Part shown: one piece after another, positions 17,435-26,010 of the stretch
Position numbering within the stretch: position 1 is the stretch's first letter
Layout: each line of letters opens with the position of its first letter
From: Actinomycetes bacterium
GTDB taxonomy: Bacteria; Actinomycetota; Thermoleophilia; Solirubrobacterales; JACPNS01
Reading direction: 5' to 3'
DNA: 64,000 nucleotides
Assembly: GCA_023404495.1 (NCBI GenBank)
Contig: JAEYBE010000031.1
Span: 1 to 64,000 of the forward strand
Notes under the pieces: model-generated
The model's database searches: none
Told to the model about the DNA's origin: nothing
What the model saw: only the letters and a program-made list of their open reading frames with translations
Translations under genes and position numbers: made by a program

Positions 17435-18169
17435 GTGAAGTTCGGCTTCGTCGGATCCGGCAATATGGCGAGGTCGATGGCTATCGGCCTCGGCGAACAA
17501 GCCCTCTTCTGCGATTCAGGTTCCGGCCGCGCGGGAGAGCTGGCAACCGAGACCGGCGGGGAGGCTGTAACGCTGCAGCAGATCCGAGAGCGCGCCGATG
17601 TCGTGTTTCTCTCGCACAAGCCCAAGCAACTGACCGAGGTTGCCTCTGAACTGACCGGATTTGACCGAACCATCGTCTCCCTGCTGGCCGCGACGCCCTT
17701 GGCAACGTTGCGTGAGGCATATCCGGAGGCACGAATCGTGCGCACGATGCCGAACATCCCCGTCGAGGCTGGGCAGGGCGTGCTCGGGATTGCCGAAGAG
17801 GGCGATGCGGCGCCAGAACTTGACACGTATTTCGCGCGACTTGGGCTTGTCGTGCGCTGCAGTGAGTCGCAGTTCGAATTGCTCACGGCGATCGGTGGCT
17901 GCGCTCCGGCATTCTTTGCGCTCTTTTCCGACAATCTCATCTCCAGCGCGGCCGAGCGCGGAATGGACGAGGCGACGGCACGTGCAATCGTCAATCAGAC
18001 GATGCTCGGTACAGCTACGACCCTCGCGGCAACCGGGGTCGACACTGAAACGCTGATGCGCCGCGTCGCCTCGCCCGGCGGTCTGACCGAACGGGCGCTT
18101 GAGAGCTTCGATCAGTCGGGCTTGAAGGCCGCCGTCGACGCGGCGGTCGCTACGGTGCTCGGCGAATGA
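17435..18169 (+). CDS. proC: Pyrroline-5-carboxylate reductase
   Basis: A 244-residue NAD(P)H-dependent enzyme for the last step of proline synthesis. The dinucleotide-binding FGFVGSGNMARSM is at the N-terminus; VRTMPNIPVEAGQG and the C-terminal dimer motif TLMRRVASPGGLTERALESF are diagnostic. GTG start at 17435. Its end overlaps yggT by 4 bp (ATGA). Confidence 0.95.
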   Translation: MKFGFVGSGNMARSMAIGLGEQALFCDSGSGRAGELATETGGEAVTLQQIRERADVVFLSHKPKQLTEVASELTGFDRTIVSLLAATPLATLREAYPEARIVRTMPNIPVEAGQGVLGIAEEGDAAPELDTYFARLGLVVRCSESQFELLTAIGGCAPAFFALFSDNLISSAAERGMDEATARAIVNQTMLGTATTLAATGVDTETLMRRVASPGGLTERALESFDQSGLKAAVDAAVATVLGE

Positions 18170-18483
18170 TTCTGGCGATCACACGGGCCGACGCGGCCAG
18201 CTACCTCACCGCGCTGGTGTGGATCTACACCTTGCTGATTCTGGTCCGCATCCTGCTGACTTGGGCGGTGATGCTCCCGCAGGTGGTCGGAGCGCTCCAG
18301 AACCCGGTGCTGCGCGGGATCGTCGGTTTCGTCGAGGACGTAACCGACCCATACCTGGCGATGTGGCGAAAGTTCATCCCAGCACTGCGAACGGGCCCGG
18401 GATTGATCGACCTGAGCCCGATCATCGCGATCTTCGCGCTGCAATTGGTCGGCGCTTTGGTCGCGAATCTGATTCGCGGCTGA
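18166..18483 (+). CDS. YggT family membrane protein
   Basis: A 105-residue protein with two YggT-type hydrophobic regions: residues about 10-40, and a C-terminal segment IDLSPIIAIFALQLVGALV. The intervening DPYLAMWRKFIPAL is the conserved family segment. YggT proteins accompany sepF/divIVA and are linked to division and osmotic tolerance, but their mechanism is not established. Confidence 0.9.
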   Translation: MILAITRADAASYLTALVWIYTLLILVRILLTWAVMLPQVVGALQNPVLRGIVGFVEDVTDPYLAMWRKFIPALRTGPGLIDLSPIIAIFALQLVGALVANLIRG

Positions 18484-18488
18484 ACCAG

Positions 18489-18782
18489 ATGACGACGGCT
18501 CCCTGGATTGTCGAGCGGGAGAATGGCCTCGAGTTGAACGTCCGCGTGACTCCCCGTGCTTCGCGCAACGCGATTGAGGCCACACCTGAGCAGCTCAAGG
18601 TGCGAGTGACAGCTCCCGCCGACGGCGGCAAGGCGAACGCCGCCGTCGTCAAGCAGTTCGCCAAGAAGCTCGGTGTCCCCAAGAGCGCGATCACGATCGT
18701 CCGCGGCCAAACCGCCCGTCAGAAGTTGCTGTCGGTCGCCGGGATCTCAAGGCAGGAGGCACAAGATGCGCTTTCGGCCTGA
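18489..18782 (+). CDS. DUF167 (YggU) family protein
   Basis: A 97-residue alpha/beta protein with the DUF167 signature: RVTPRASRNAI near residue 25, VRVTAPADGGKANAAVV in the centre and GQTARQKLL near the end. Function is unknown; the family is often linked to yggT. The ATG at 18489 follows the yggT stop by 5 nt and matches the family start. The end overlaps lspA by 17 bp. Confidence 0.9.
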   Translation: MTTAPWIVERENGLELNVRVTPRASRNAIEATPEQLKVRVTAPADGGKANAAVVKQFAKKLGVPKSAITIVRGQTARQKLLSVAGISRQEAQDALSA

Positions 18783-19251
18783 CCGCGCGCTGCTGACCGC
18801 GGTTGCCGTGGTGCTCGTCGACCAGTTCACCAAATGGCTGGCCTTCAAGGAGATCCAGCCGGGCGAGTCGGTCGATGTTCTGCCGGGAGTTTCGTTCGGC
18901 CACACGGAGAACGACGGCATCGCGTTCGGCGCATTTGCCGGAAAGCCGTGGATCGTCTTCAGCCTGATGGCCGTCGCGCTCTGCGTGCTCGTGTGGTTCT
19001 ACCTGCGTCACCGCAATCGCCCAGGCCTCTGGCTCGCGACCGGTCTGCTGCTCGGTGGCGCGATCGGTAACGCGATCGACCGCATCTCGCTCGGATACGT
19101 GCGCGACTTCATCGAACTGCCCTCGTTTCCATCGTTCAACGTCGCCGACATGGCGATCACTTTCGGCGTGGTGATTCTCGTGCTCACCGTCGAGAAGAGC
19201 ACTCACGAGGACAAAAATCAGGAACGCGATGGCCAACCTGAAGACGATTGA
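18766..19251 (+). CDS. lspA: Lipoprotein signal peptidase II
   Basis: A 161-residue inner-membrane aspartyl protease that cleaves prolipoproteins before the lipidated Cys. Four membrane helices are visible. The catalytic Asp pair is in GNAIDRISLGYVRDFI and FNVADMAIT; the N-terminal DQFTKW motif is also present. The ATG at 18766 has AGGAGG at 18754-18759, which fixes the start inside the DUF167 gene. A charged tail (HEDKNQERDGQPEDD) follows helix 4. Confidence 0.95.
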   Translation: MRFRPDRALLTAVAVVLVDQFTKWLAFKEIQPGESVDVLPGVSFGHTENDGIAFGAFAGKPWIVFSLMAVALCVLVWFYLRHRNRPGLWLATGLLLGGAIGNAIDRISLGYVRDFIELPSFPSFNVADMAITFGVVILVLTVEKSTHEDKNQERDGQPEDD

Positions 19252-20140
19252 ACTCGTCCTGACCGACGAGCATGCCGAGACGCGGATCGATCGCGTGCTC
19301 GCCGGGCTGCCGGAGGTCGGTTCTCGCGCCCAGGCCGCCAGGCTGATCGAGCAGGGCGCGGTGACGGTCGACGGAGCCCCGGTGCGCAAGAGCGTCGTCG
19401 TGACTAGTGGCGCCGTGCTGAGGATTGAGATCGCCCAGCCTGAAGCGCGCGATGCGCAGCCGCCGGCCGTTGAGTTCTCGATCGCCTACGAGGACTCAGA
19501 TCTGATGATCATCGACAAGCCCGCCGGCCTCGTGGTGCATCCCGGACCGGGCAATCGGCACGGCACGCTCTCTCAAGCACTTGCCGGGCGTGCAGCCGGG
19601 GGAGACCCCGAGCGGCCCGGCATCGTCCATCGCCTCGACAAGGACACCTCGGGCCTGCTGGTGGTCGCGCGCAGCGATCAGGTCCTGCGTGAGCTCCAGC
19701 AGGCGCTTCAGCGGCGTGAGATCGCGCGGCGCTACACCGCACTCGTGATGGGCGCACCGGACTCGGCGACCGGCACGATTGACGCTCCGCTCGGGCGCGA
19801 CCGGCGTAACCCCGAAAACATCGCTGTGCGCGCCGATGCAGGCCGCGATGCCGTGACGCACTTCGAGATCGTCGAGCAGGTCGGGCCGCGATGCCTGCTG
19901 CACGTGAACCTCGAGACGGGCCGAACGCACCAGATTCGCGTGCATTTGGCGGCGATCGGATTGCCGGTGTGCGGCGATCCGCAATACGGAATTGCGCAGG
20001 ACCTGGGCCTTGCGCGCCAGTTTCTCCACGCCAGCGAACTGAGCTTTCGCCATCCGGTGACCAAGCAGCCGATCAGCGTTGCGTCGCCGCTGCCCGCGGA
20101 TCTGCACACGGCGCTCGAGAAAGCACGCGCGGAGCGCTAG
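19229..20140 (+). CDS. rluD: RluA/RluD family 23S rRNA pseudouridine synthase
   Basis: A 303-residue protein with an N-terminal S4 RNA-binding domain (about 15-75) and the RluA catalytic domain. The catalytic Asp lies in GIVHRLDKDTSGLLVVA; GRTHQIRVHLAAIGLPVCGDPQYG is a second signature. RluD modifies helix 69 of 23S rRNA; exact positions cannot be inferred. The start lies within lspA (23-bp overlap), a common lspA-rluD arrangement. Confidence 0.93.
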   Translation: MANLKTIELVLTDEHAETRIDRVLAGLPEVGSRAQAARLIEQGAVTVDGAPVRKSVVVTSGAVLRIEIAQPEARDAQPPAVEFSIAYEDSDLMIIDKPAGLVVHPGPGNRHGTLSQALAGRAAGGDPERPGIVHRLDKDTSGLLVVARSDQVLRELQQALQRREIARRYTALVMGAPDSATGTIDAPLGRDRRNPENIAVRADAGRDAVTHFEIVEQVGPRCLLHVNLETGRTHQIRVHLAAIGLPVCGDPQYGIAQDLGLARQFLHASELSFRHPVTKQPISVASPLPADLHTALEKARAER

Positions 20141-20191
20141 AATCGCCCCTCAATCTACCCGTATCAGCTGCCTGAGTTGAATCTCTCGGCG

Positions 20192-20240
20192 CTGCTCACA
20201 AGGAGCAGTCAAGGGCCGGCAGCGCGGAGTCTCCTGCCGG
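20192..20240 (+). promoter_or_regulatory. Two tandem hairpins in the rpsB 5' leader
   Basis: CTGCTC/GAGCAG (20192-20208, 5-nt loop) and CCGGCAG/CTGCCGG (20216-20240, 11-nt loop) lie 70-115 nt before rpsB. They may be an autoregulatory leader for S2 or, for the first, a weak end for rluD transcription. There is no U-run. No specific ligand can be named. Confidence 0.35.
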
Positions 20241-20307
20241 GGCAAAAGGTCCCGGTGCACCGCAAGATGCGGATCGCTTTCAACTTCATTCCAAGGAGCT
20301 TTTCACG

Positions 20308-21345
20308 ATGGCAACGCCAGGAGCACTCGCCCCTGACCTCAAAGACCTGCTGCAGGCCGGCGTCCACTACGGACACCAGACCCGCCGCTGGAACCCGAAG
20401 ATGCGCCGCTACATCCATGGCGAGGCCGGCGGCATCTACGTAATTGACTTGATCCAGACCGAGCAGCTGCTGACCGACGCCAGCCAGTTCCTCGGTGGTA
20501 TCGCCCGCCGCGGCGGCACGGTGCTCTTCGTCGGCACCAAGAAGCAGGCCCGCGACGCCGTCGCTGAGGTTGCCGGTCAGGCGAACATGCCTTACGTCAA
20601 CCACCGCTGGCTAGGCGGCGTTCTGACCAACTTCCAGACGATCAACGGCCGCATCAAGCGCCTGCACCAGCTCGAGGGCCTCAAGAAGGAGGGCAAGCTC
20701 GACCTGCTGCCCACCAAGGAGCGCATCAAGGCACTCAAGGAGCTCGAGAAGCTCAACGCCAACCTCGGCGGTGTCAAGGACATGACGCGCCTTCCGGACG
20801 CAGTCGTCGTGATCGACGTCAACGCCGAGGAGATCGCCGTCAAGGAGGCCAACCGCCTGCGTATTCCGGTCGTGGCGCTCGTCGACACGAACTGCGATCC
20901 GGACCCGATCGACTACGTGATCCCCGGCAACGATGACGCGATCCGCTCCTGCAAGGTCGTGCTCGGCGCACTGGGCGCCGTGATCAGCGACCGCCACGGC
21001 GAGTGGAAGACCGAATTCGAGGCCGAGAAGGCCGCTGAGGCCGAGCGCCGTCGCCAGGAGGAAGAGGCACGCGCCGCAAAGGAAGCCGAGGAGAAGGCAC
21101 GCCGTGAAGCCGCCAAGGCCGCCGGCGAGCCCGAGCCCGAGGAGCTGCCCGAGGCGACCTGGGTCGGCGAGGCTCCCAAGGAAGACCCTGAGCTGCCCCC
21201 GCGTGGCGGCCGTGGACGCGGACGCAAGGGTCCCGCAGCTGACGCCGCCCCGGCTGAGGCAGCAGCCGAGAAGCCCGCGGAAGCCGCCGCAGAGGCCCCG
21301 GCAGCCGAGAAGACAGAAGAAGCTTCAACTGAGGAGAGCAAGTAG
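20308..21345 (+). CDS. rpsB: 30S ribosomal protein S2, long C-terminal extension
   Basis: A 345-residue S2. The core (about residues 1-235) has LLQAGVHYGHQTRRWNPKM, FVGTKKQA, VNHRWLGGVLTNF and DTNCDPDPIDYVIPGNDDA. The remaining roughly 110 residues are an Ala/Glu/Lys-rich tail with a Pro-rich PPRGGRGRGRKG patch, probably disordered or helical. The core length is normal; the tail is unusually long. The ATG at 20308 has AAGGAGC upstream. tsf follows after 2 nt. Confidence 0.97.
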   Translation: MATPGALAPDLKDLLQAGVHYGHQTRRWNPKMRRYIHGEAGGIYVIDLIQTEQLLTDASQFLGGIARRGGTVLFVGTKKQARDAVAEVAGQANMPYVNHRWLGGVLTNFQTINGRIKRLHQLEGLKKEGKLDLLPTKERIKALKELEKLNANLGGVKDMTRLPDAVVVIDVNAEEIAVKEANRLRIPVVALVDTNCDPDPIDYVIPGNDDAIRSCKVVLGALGAVISDRHGEWKTEFEAEKAAEAERRRQEEEARAAKEAEEKARREAAKAAGEPEPEELPEATWVGEAPKEDPELPPRGGRGRGRKGPAADAAPAEAAAEKPAEAAAEAPAAEKTEEASTEESK

Positions 21346-21347
21346 AA

Positions 21348-21947
21348 ATGGCAGATATCACTGCTGCAGATGTGAAGGCGTTGCGCGACCAGACCGGCGC
21401 CGCGATGATGGACTGCAAGAAGGCGCTCGTCGAGGCCGAGGGCGACATCGAGAAGGCGATCGAGGCGCTGCGCGTGAAGGGTGCCGCGTCGGCCGCCAAG
21501 CGCGGCGACCGCGAAGCCTCCGAGGGCCTCGTGGCCGACTACATCCACGCAAACGGCAAGATCGGCGTGCTCGTCGAGATCAACTGCGAGACCGACTTTG
21601 TCGCTCGCAACGAGGACTTCTCCGAGTTCGCCAAGGACATCGCGCTGCACATCGCCGCCGCTGCGCCCGAGTACGTCAGCGAAGATGAGGTCTCCGAGGA
21701 GGCCAAGGACGCCGAGCGCAAGATCTTCGCCGAGCAGGCCGCCGACAAGCCTGAAGAGATTCGCGCGAAGATCGTTGACGGCAAGCTCAACAAGTGGCTC
21801 GAGGAGGTCGTCCTGCTCAAGCAGCCGCACGTCAACCCCGACAAGCACGAAGGCCGCACGATCGAGCAAATCCGCGCCGAGTTCGCCGCCAAGACCGGCG
21901 AGAACGTCGTGATCCGCCGCTTCGCCCGCTTCCAAGTCGGCGCCTAG
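21348..21947 (+). CDS. tsf: Elongation factor Ts, short form
   Basis: A 199-residue nucleotide-exchange factor for EF-Tu. The N-terminal UBA-like helix bundle (VKALRDQTGAAMMDCKKAL) and the NCETDFVARNEDF signature are present. At about 200 residues it has a single core subdomain, as in Thermus, rather than the roughly 280-residue E. coli form. Translationally linked to rpsB. Confidence 0.96.
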   Translation: MADITAADVKALRDQTGAAMMDCKKALVEAEGDIEKAIEALRVKGAASAAKRGDREASEGLVADYIHANGKIGVLVEINCETDFVARNEDFSEFAKDIALHIAAAAPEYVSEDEVSEEAKDAERKIFAEQAADKPEEIRAKIVDGKLNKWLEEVVLLKQPHVNPDKHEGRTIEQIRAEFAAKTGENVVIRRFARFQVGA

Positions 21948-21960
21948 GCGCCCGCGCAGG

Positions 21961-21966
21961 TATTGT
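21961..21966 (+). promoter_or_regulatory. -10 element TATTGT before pyrH
   Basis: TATTGT is followed by 8 nt and the pyrH ATG at 21975, with no Shine-Dalgarno. This would give an internal leaderless promoter inside the rpsB-ispG run. Confidence 0.4.
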
Positions 21967-21974
21967 CTGCGCGG

Positions 21975-22694
21975 ATGCCTGCCCGGCCGTTCAAGCGAAT
22001 ACTGCTCAAGCTCTCCGGCGAAGCCCTTCAGGGCGACGGAGACTACGGCGTCGATCCAGAGCGGCTGGCCGACGTCGCCAAGCAGATCTCGGCCATTGTC
22101 GAGCGCGGCGTCGAGGTTGCGGTGGTCGTCGGCGCCGGCAACATCTACCGCGGGATGAGCGGCGCAGCCGCCGGGATGGACCGCGCGACGGCTGACTACA
22201 TGGGCATGATCGCGACTGTGCTCAACGGGATCGCGCTGCAAGACGCGCTTGAGCGCGAGGAGACCCATACCCGGGTGCTCTCGGCGATCACGATGGCGGA
22301 GGTGGCAGAGCCTTACATCCGGCGGCGGGCAATCCGCCACCTCGAGAAGGGCCGCGTCGTGATCTTCGCGGCCGGCACCGGCAACCCGTTCTTCACGACT
22401 GACACCGCCGCGGCGCTGCGGGCGCTCGAGATCCACGCCGACGCGATCCTGATGGCCAAGAACGGGGTGGAGGGCGTACTCGACGCCGACCCGCGCGAGA
22501 ATCCGGAGGCCAAACTGATCGAGGAGATCAGCCACCACGAGGCAATCTCACGCGAGCTGAAAGTGATGGACGTGACGGCACTCTCGCTTTGCATGGACAA
22601 CCGGCTTCCGATCTATGTTTTCAACATGAACGATGAACAGAACATCGCGCGCATCATCGACGGAGAGCGCGTGGGAACGGTGGTGACAACGTGA
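21975..22694 (+). CDS. pyrH: UMP kinase
   Basis: A 239-residue amino-acid-kinase-fold enzyme making UDP from UMP. LLKLSGEAL at the N-terminus, VVGAGNIYRG, DYMGMIATVLNG and FAAGTGNPFFTTDTAAALRA are diagnostic. I use the ATG at 21975; a TTG 12 nt upstream is inside the likely -10 box. The stop overlaps the GTG of frr by 4 bp. Confidence 0.96.
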   Translation: MPARPFKRILLKLSGEALQGDGDYGVDPERLADVAKQISAIVERGVEVAVVVGAGNIYRGMSGAAAGMDRATADYMGMIATVLNGIALQDALEREETHTRVLSAITMAEVAEPYIRRRAIRHLEKGRVVIFAAGTGNPFFTTDTAAALRALEIHADAILMAKNGVEGVLDADPRENPEAKLIEEISHHEAISRELKVMDVTALSLCMDNRLPIYVFNMNDEQNIARIIDGERVGTVVTT

Positions 22695-23260
22695 GCTCTG
22701 AACTGATTGAGGCTCTGCTCTCCGATGCAGACGACCGCATGAAGAAGTCGGTCGAGAACTCGCGTGAGAAGCTCGCGACCGTGCGCACCGGTCGCGCGTC
22801 ACCCGCGCTGCTTGAGCGCGTGCAGGTCGACTACTACGGCACGCAGACGCCGATCAACCAGATGGCGAACCTCGCGGCCACCGAGGCCCGTCTGCTCACA
22901 ATCTCGCCCTACGACAAGACATCGCTGCCGGCGATCGAAAAGGCGATCCTCGAATCCGATCTGGGACTGACGCCGAGCAACGACGGCAACGTCGTGCGCA
23001 TCCAGATTCCCGAACTCACAGAAGAGCGCCGCAACGACATGGTCAAACAGGCCAGGCACCTCGCAGAAGAAGGCCGCGTGGCGATCCGCAACATCCGCCG
23101 CGACATCATGCACGAGCTCAAGGAGCTGCGAACAGCCGGTGACGTCGGAGAAGACGACGAGAAGCGCGGCGAGGACGACCTGCAGAAGCTCACCGACCGG
23201 CACGTCGGCGAGGTCGACTCGCAGCTGCAGAACAAAGAAGCCGATCTGCTCGAGGTCTGA
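22691..23260 (+). CDS. frr: Ribosome recycling factor
   Basis: A 189-residue tRNA-mimic that, with EF-G, splits post-termination ribosomes. RTGRASPALLERVQVDYYG and the C-terminal NIRRDIMHELKEL coiled-coil segment are typical. GTG start overlapping pyrH. The stop shares one base with the uppS start. Confidence 0.96.
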   Translation: MSSELIEALLSDADDRMKKSVENSREKLATVRTGRASPALLERVQVDYYGTQTPINQMANLAATEARLLTISPYDKTSLPAIEKAILESDLGLTPSNDGNVVRIQIPELTEERRNDMVKQARHLAEEGRVAIRNIRRDIMHELKELRTAGDVGEDDEKRGEDDLQKLTDRHVGEVDSQLQNKEADLLEV

Positions 23261-23964
23261 TGGCGTCCGAGGAGCCCAGCGGCGACCAATCGTCCGCGAC
23301 GCGCTCCGCCAGGTGCGTCGCGATCATCATGGACGGCAACGCGCGCTGGGCGAGCGCTCAGGGTCTGCCGGTGCTCGACGGCCACCGCGAGGGCGCACAG
23401 GCACTCAAGCGCACGGTCAAGGACGCCGTGCGGCACGGACTCGCCGAGCTGACGGTCTACGCCTTCTCCACTGAGAACTGGTCTCGCCCGCGTGACGAGG
23501 TTGAGGGCCTGATGAAGATGTTCGCCGAGTTGATTCGCAGCGAGACGCCCGAGCTCAAAGAAGAGGGTGTGTGCATGAACTTCATCGGCCGGCGCCAAGG
23601 ACTATCGGCTGAGCTGCGCGACATGATGGATTGGGCAACTGCCGAGACGGCCGGCGAGACCCGGTTGAAGCTGTTTGTCGCCTTCAACTACGGCGGCCGC
23701 GCTGAGATCCTCGATGCGGCCGCGCGGTTTGAGGGAGGCGACGAAGCCGACTTCCAGGCGTTGCTCTATGCGCCGGAGATGACGGACCCGGACCTCGTGA
23801 TTCGCACAAGCGGCGAGCACCGGCTCTCCAACTACTTGATCTGGCAGACCGCCTACTCGGAACTGCACTTCACTGACGTGCTCTGGCCGGACTTCAGCGA
23901 GGACGACCTGGTTGCCGCGCTGCAGGAGTTCGAGACGCGGGGGAGGCGCTTTGGTGCCCGCTGA
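23260..23964 (+). CDS. uppS: Isoprenyl (undecaprenyl) diphosphate synthase
   Basis: A 234-residue cis-prenyltransferase that extends FPP to the polyprenyl carrier used for peptidoglycan. IIMDGNARWA carries the catalytic Asp; GHREGAQALKRTVKDA, YAFSTENWSRP, FNYGGRAEI and DLVIRTSGEHRLSNYLIWQ follow. It is on the short side (about 235-250 is usual). Chain length cannot be read from sequence. It overlaps cdsA by 11 bp. Confidence 0.95.
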   Translation: MASEEPSGDQSSATRSARCVAIIMDGNARWASAQGLPVLDGHREGAQALKRTVKDAVRHGLAELTVYAFSTENWSRPRDEVEGLMKMFAELIRSETPELKEEGVCMNFIGRRQGLSAELRDMMDWATAETAGETRLKLFVAFNYGGRAEILDAAARFEGGDEADFQALLYAPEMTDPDLVIRTSGEHRLSNYLIWQTAYSELHFTDVLWPDFSEDDLVAALQEFETRGRRFGAR

Positions 23965-24814
23965 CACGCCCGAATCGACGCGCCCGCGCAGGCGACGGTC
24001 GACCGCACCTAAGAAGGGCGGCTCCAACCTGGTCGGTCGGATCATGGTCGCGATTCCGGCGGCCCTGCTCGCGCTGATCTGCATCCTGACTTCGTCCGAG
24101 ACGCTGGCGATCTTCGCGCTGGTCGTGGGCGCGATCGCGCTCCACGAGTTCTACCTGCTCAGCCACTCCGTGCAGCCGATCCGGCTTGCGGGGTTCCTGA
24201 CGCTCGCCGCGCTCGTGGGAGTCGGACTCTGGGGCGATCAGTTCCAGTTCGTCGCGATCATCGCTGCGTCGTTCGTCGTGGTTTTCATGATGAGCGCGCT
24301 GAGCGGACGCCGTGAGAACGCAACTTTTGGCATGGCGGCGACGCTGTTCGGCGCCTTCTGGATCGGCATCCCGCTGGCCCACGCACTCTGGCTGCAGCAA
24401 CTCCCACATGGCGAGATGATCATCATCGACATCCTGTTGGGCACATTTATCGGCGACACCTTCGCGATGTTCGGCGGCAAGCTATTCGGCCGCACCAAGC
24501 TCTGGCCGGCGCTCTCTCCGAACAAGACCGTCGAGGGGCTGCTTATCGGCATGCTGGGCGCGGTGCTGACGGTTTGGTTTGCCGGGCTCTACCAGGACTG
24601 GATCACCGGCCAGAACGCGCTGCTGCTCGGCATTGCGGTGGCGATCACTGCACCGATCGGCGACCTCTTCGAGAGCTACATCAAGCGCGATTTCCACGTC
24701 AAGGACAGCGGACGGGCCTTTGGAGCACATGGCGGGGCGATGGACCGAGCCGACGCGGTGCTCTTCACGCTGGTCGTGGGGTACTACGTGTGGTTCGCAA
24801 TGGCCCCGATCTGA
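23954..24814 (+). CDS. cdsA: Phosphatidate cytidylyltransferase
   Basis: A 286-residue integral membrane enzyme that makes CDP-diacylglycerol, the precursor used by PgsA. About seven helices are visible. The C-terminal signature is SPNKTVEG, then GDLFESYIKRDFHVKDSG and HGGAMDRADA. The first 30 residues are a basic cytoplasmic tail. The GTG at 23954 is preferred over an upstream in-frame ATG because GGGGAGG lies about 8 nt before it. Confidence 0.94.
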   Translation: MPADTPESTRPRRRRSTAPKKGGSNLVGRIMVAIPAALLALICILTSSETLAIFALVVGAIALHEFYLLSHSVQPIRLAGFLTLAALVGVGLWGDQFQFVAIIAASFVVVFMMSALSGRRENATFGMAATLFGAFWIGIPLAHALWLQQLPHGEMIIIDILLGTFIGDTFAMFGGKLFGRTKLWPALSPNKTVEGLLIGMLGAVLTVWFAGLYQDWITGQNALLLGIAVAITAPIGDLFESYIKRDFHVKDSGRAFGAHGGAMDRADAVLFTLVVGYYVWFAMAPI

Positions 24815-24825
24815 TCGCGGACGCC

Positions 24826-24831
24826 TAGCCT
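24826..24831 (+). promoter_or_regulatory. -10 element TAGCCT before dxr
   Basis: TAGCCT, 8 nt, then the dxr ATG at 24840; no ribosome-binding site. A second likely internal leaderless promoter in this cluster. Confidence 0.45.
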
Positions 24832-24839
24832 CATTTGAG

Positions 24840-26003
24840 ATGCGCAGAGTTCTGATTCTCGGCTCGACCGGTTCGATCGGCACCCAAGCGCTCGACGTGA
24901 TCGAGCGCAACAACGACCTGATCGCCGTCGGACTCTCGGCCGGCACCGATTACGTCCAGTTGATCGAGCAGGCAGAGCGCCATCGCGTCGAGACGATCGC
25001 CTTGGCCGATCCCGCCTCGGCGGCCCAGGCATCTGAGGTTTGGGACCGTGGCAAGGTCCTCTCGGGCCCTGAGGGCCTTATGCAGTTGATCGTCGAGACC
25101 GAGTGCGACATCGTGCTCAACGCGATCGTCGGCTCGGCCGGCCTCGGTCCGACGATCGCCGCACTCGGCGAGGGTATTGATCTAGCGCTCGCCAACAAGG
25201 AATCGCTGGTCGCCGGAGGGGAACTCGTGACCCAGCTTGCCGAAGCCACCGGGGCTTCGCTGATTCCGGTCGATTCCGAGCACTCTGCGCTATTTCAGCT
25301 GGTTTCCGGCGAACAGCCGGGGACGGTGGATCGGCTCGTGCTCACGGCCTCGGGCGGGCCGTTTCGCGGCCGCTCTCGCGAGGACCTTGAAGGCGTTTCC
25401 GTTGCCGACGCGCTGGCCCACCCGACCTGGGACATGGGCGGGAAGATCACGATCGACTCAGCGACCCTGATGAACAAGGGTCTCGAGATCATCGAAGCCC
25501 ACCATCTCTTCGGCATGCCCTACGACCAGATCGAGGCGGTGATTCATCCCCAGTCGGTCATCCATTCTCTGATCGACCTGAACGACGGCGCAACACTGGC
25601 GCACTTGGGGTACCCGGACATGCGGGTGCCGATCTCTTACGCGCTCTGCCACCCGGCACGCGAAGACGTTCCGGTCGAGCGGCTTGACCTCGCCAAGCTC
25701 GGTGCCCTCACGTTCGAGGAGCCGGACCGCGAAGCATTTCCGTGCCTTGCAATCGCCGAGGCCGCCGGGCGAGCCGGCGGATCGGCGCCGTGCGTCATGA
25801 ATGCGGCCAACGAGGTCGCGGTTGCGGCTTTCCTCGACGAGCAGATTCCTTTCCTTGGAATACCCGAGGTGATCGACCGGACGCTCGCTCAGTTCGTCCA
25901 CCGCGAGATCGGCCACTTCTCTCAGATTGCAGACATCGACGCGGAAGCCCGGGCGTTGGCGCGCGATGCAATAGCCGAAACTGCCGCAGCGGCCAAGGGT
26001 TGA
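24840..26003 (+). CDS. dxr: 1-deoxy-D-xylulose 5-phosphate reductoisomerase
   Basis: A 387-residue NADPH enzyme making MEP, the first committed step of the non-mevalonate isoprenoid pathway. The NADPH-binding LGSTGSIGTQAL is at the N-terminus; the metal/substrate motifs ALANKESLVAGG, PVDSEHSALFQ and MNKGLEIIEAHHLFG follow, and NAANEVAVAAFL near the end. The start ATG is set by the GxTGSIG motif position. It supplies precursors for UppS together with IspG. Confidence 0.97.
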   Translation: MRRVLILGSTGSIGTQALDVIERNNDLIAVGLSAGTDYVQLIEQAERHRVETIALADPASAAQASEVWDRGKVLSGPEGLMQLIVETECDIVLNAIVGSAGLGPTIAALGEGIDLALANKESLVAGGELVTQLAEATGASLIPVDSEHSALFQLVSGEQPGTVDRLVLTASGGPFRGRSREDLEGVSVADALAHPTWDMGGKITIDSATLMNKGLEIIEAHHLFGMPYDQIEAVIHPQSVIHSLIDLNDGATLAHLGYPDMRVPISYALCHPAREDVPVERLDLAKLGALTFEEPDREAFPCLAIAEAAGRAGGSAPCVMNAANEVAVAAFLDEQIPFLGIPEVIDRTLAQFVHREIGHFSQIADIDAEARALARDAIAETAAAAKG

Positions 26004-26010
26004 AACTGCT

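Noticed and set aside
20913..22538. Long minus-strand open frame (about 540 codons) across rpsB, tsf and pyrH
   Set aside because: It spans three certain genes on the other strand and has repetitive composition mirroring their codons.
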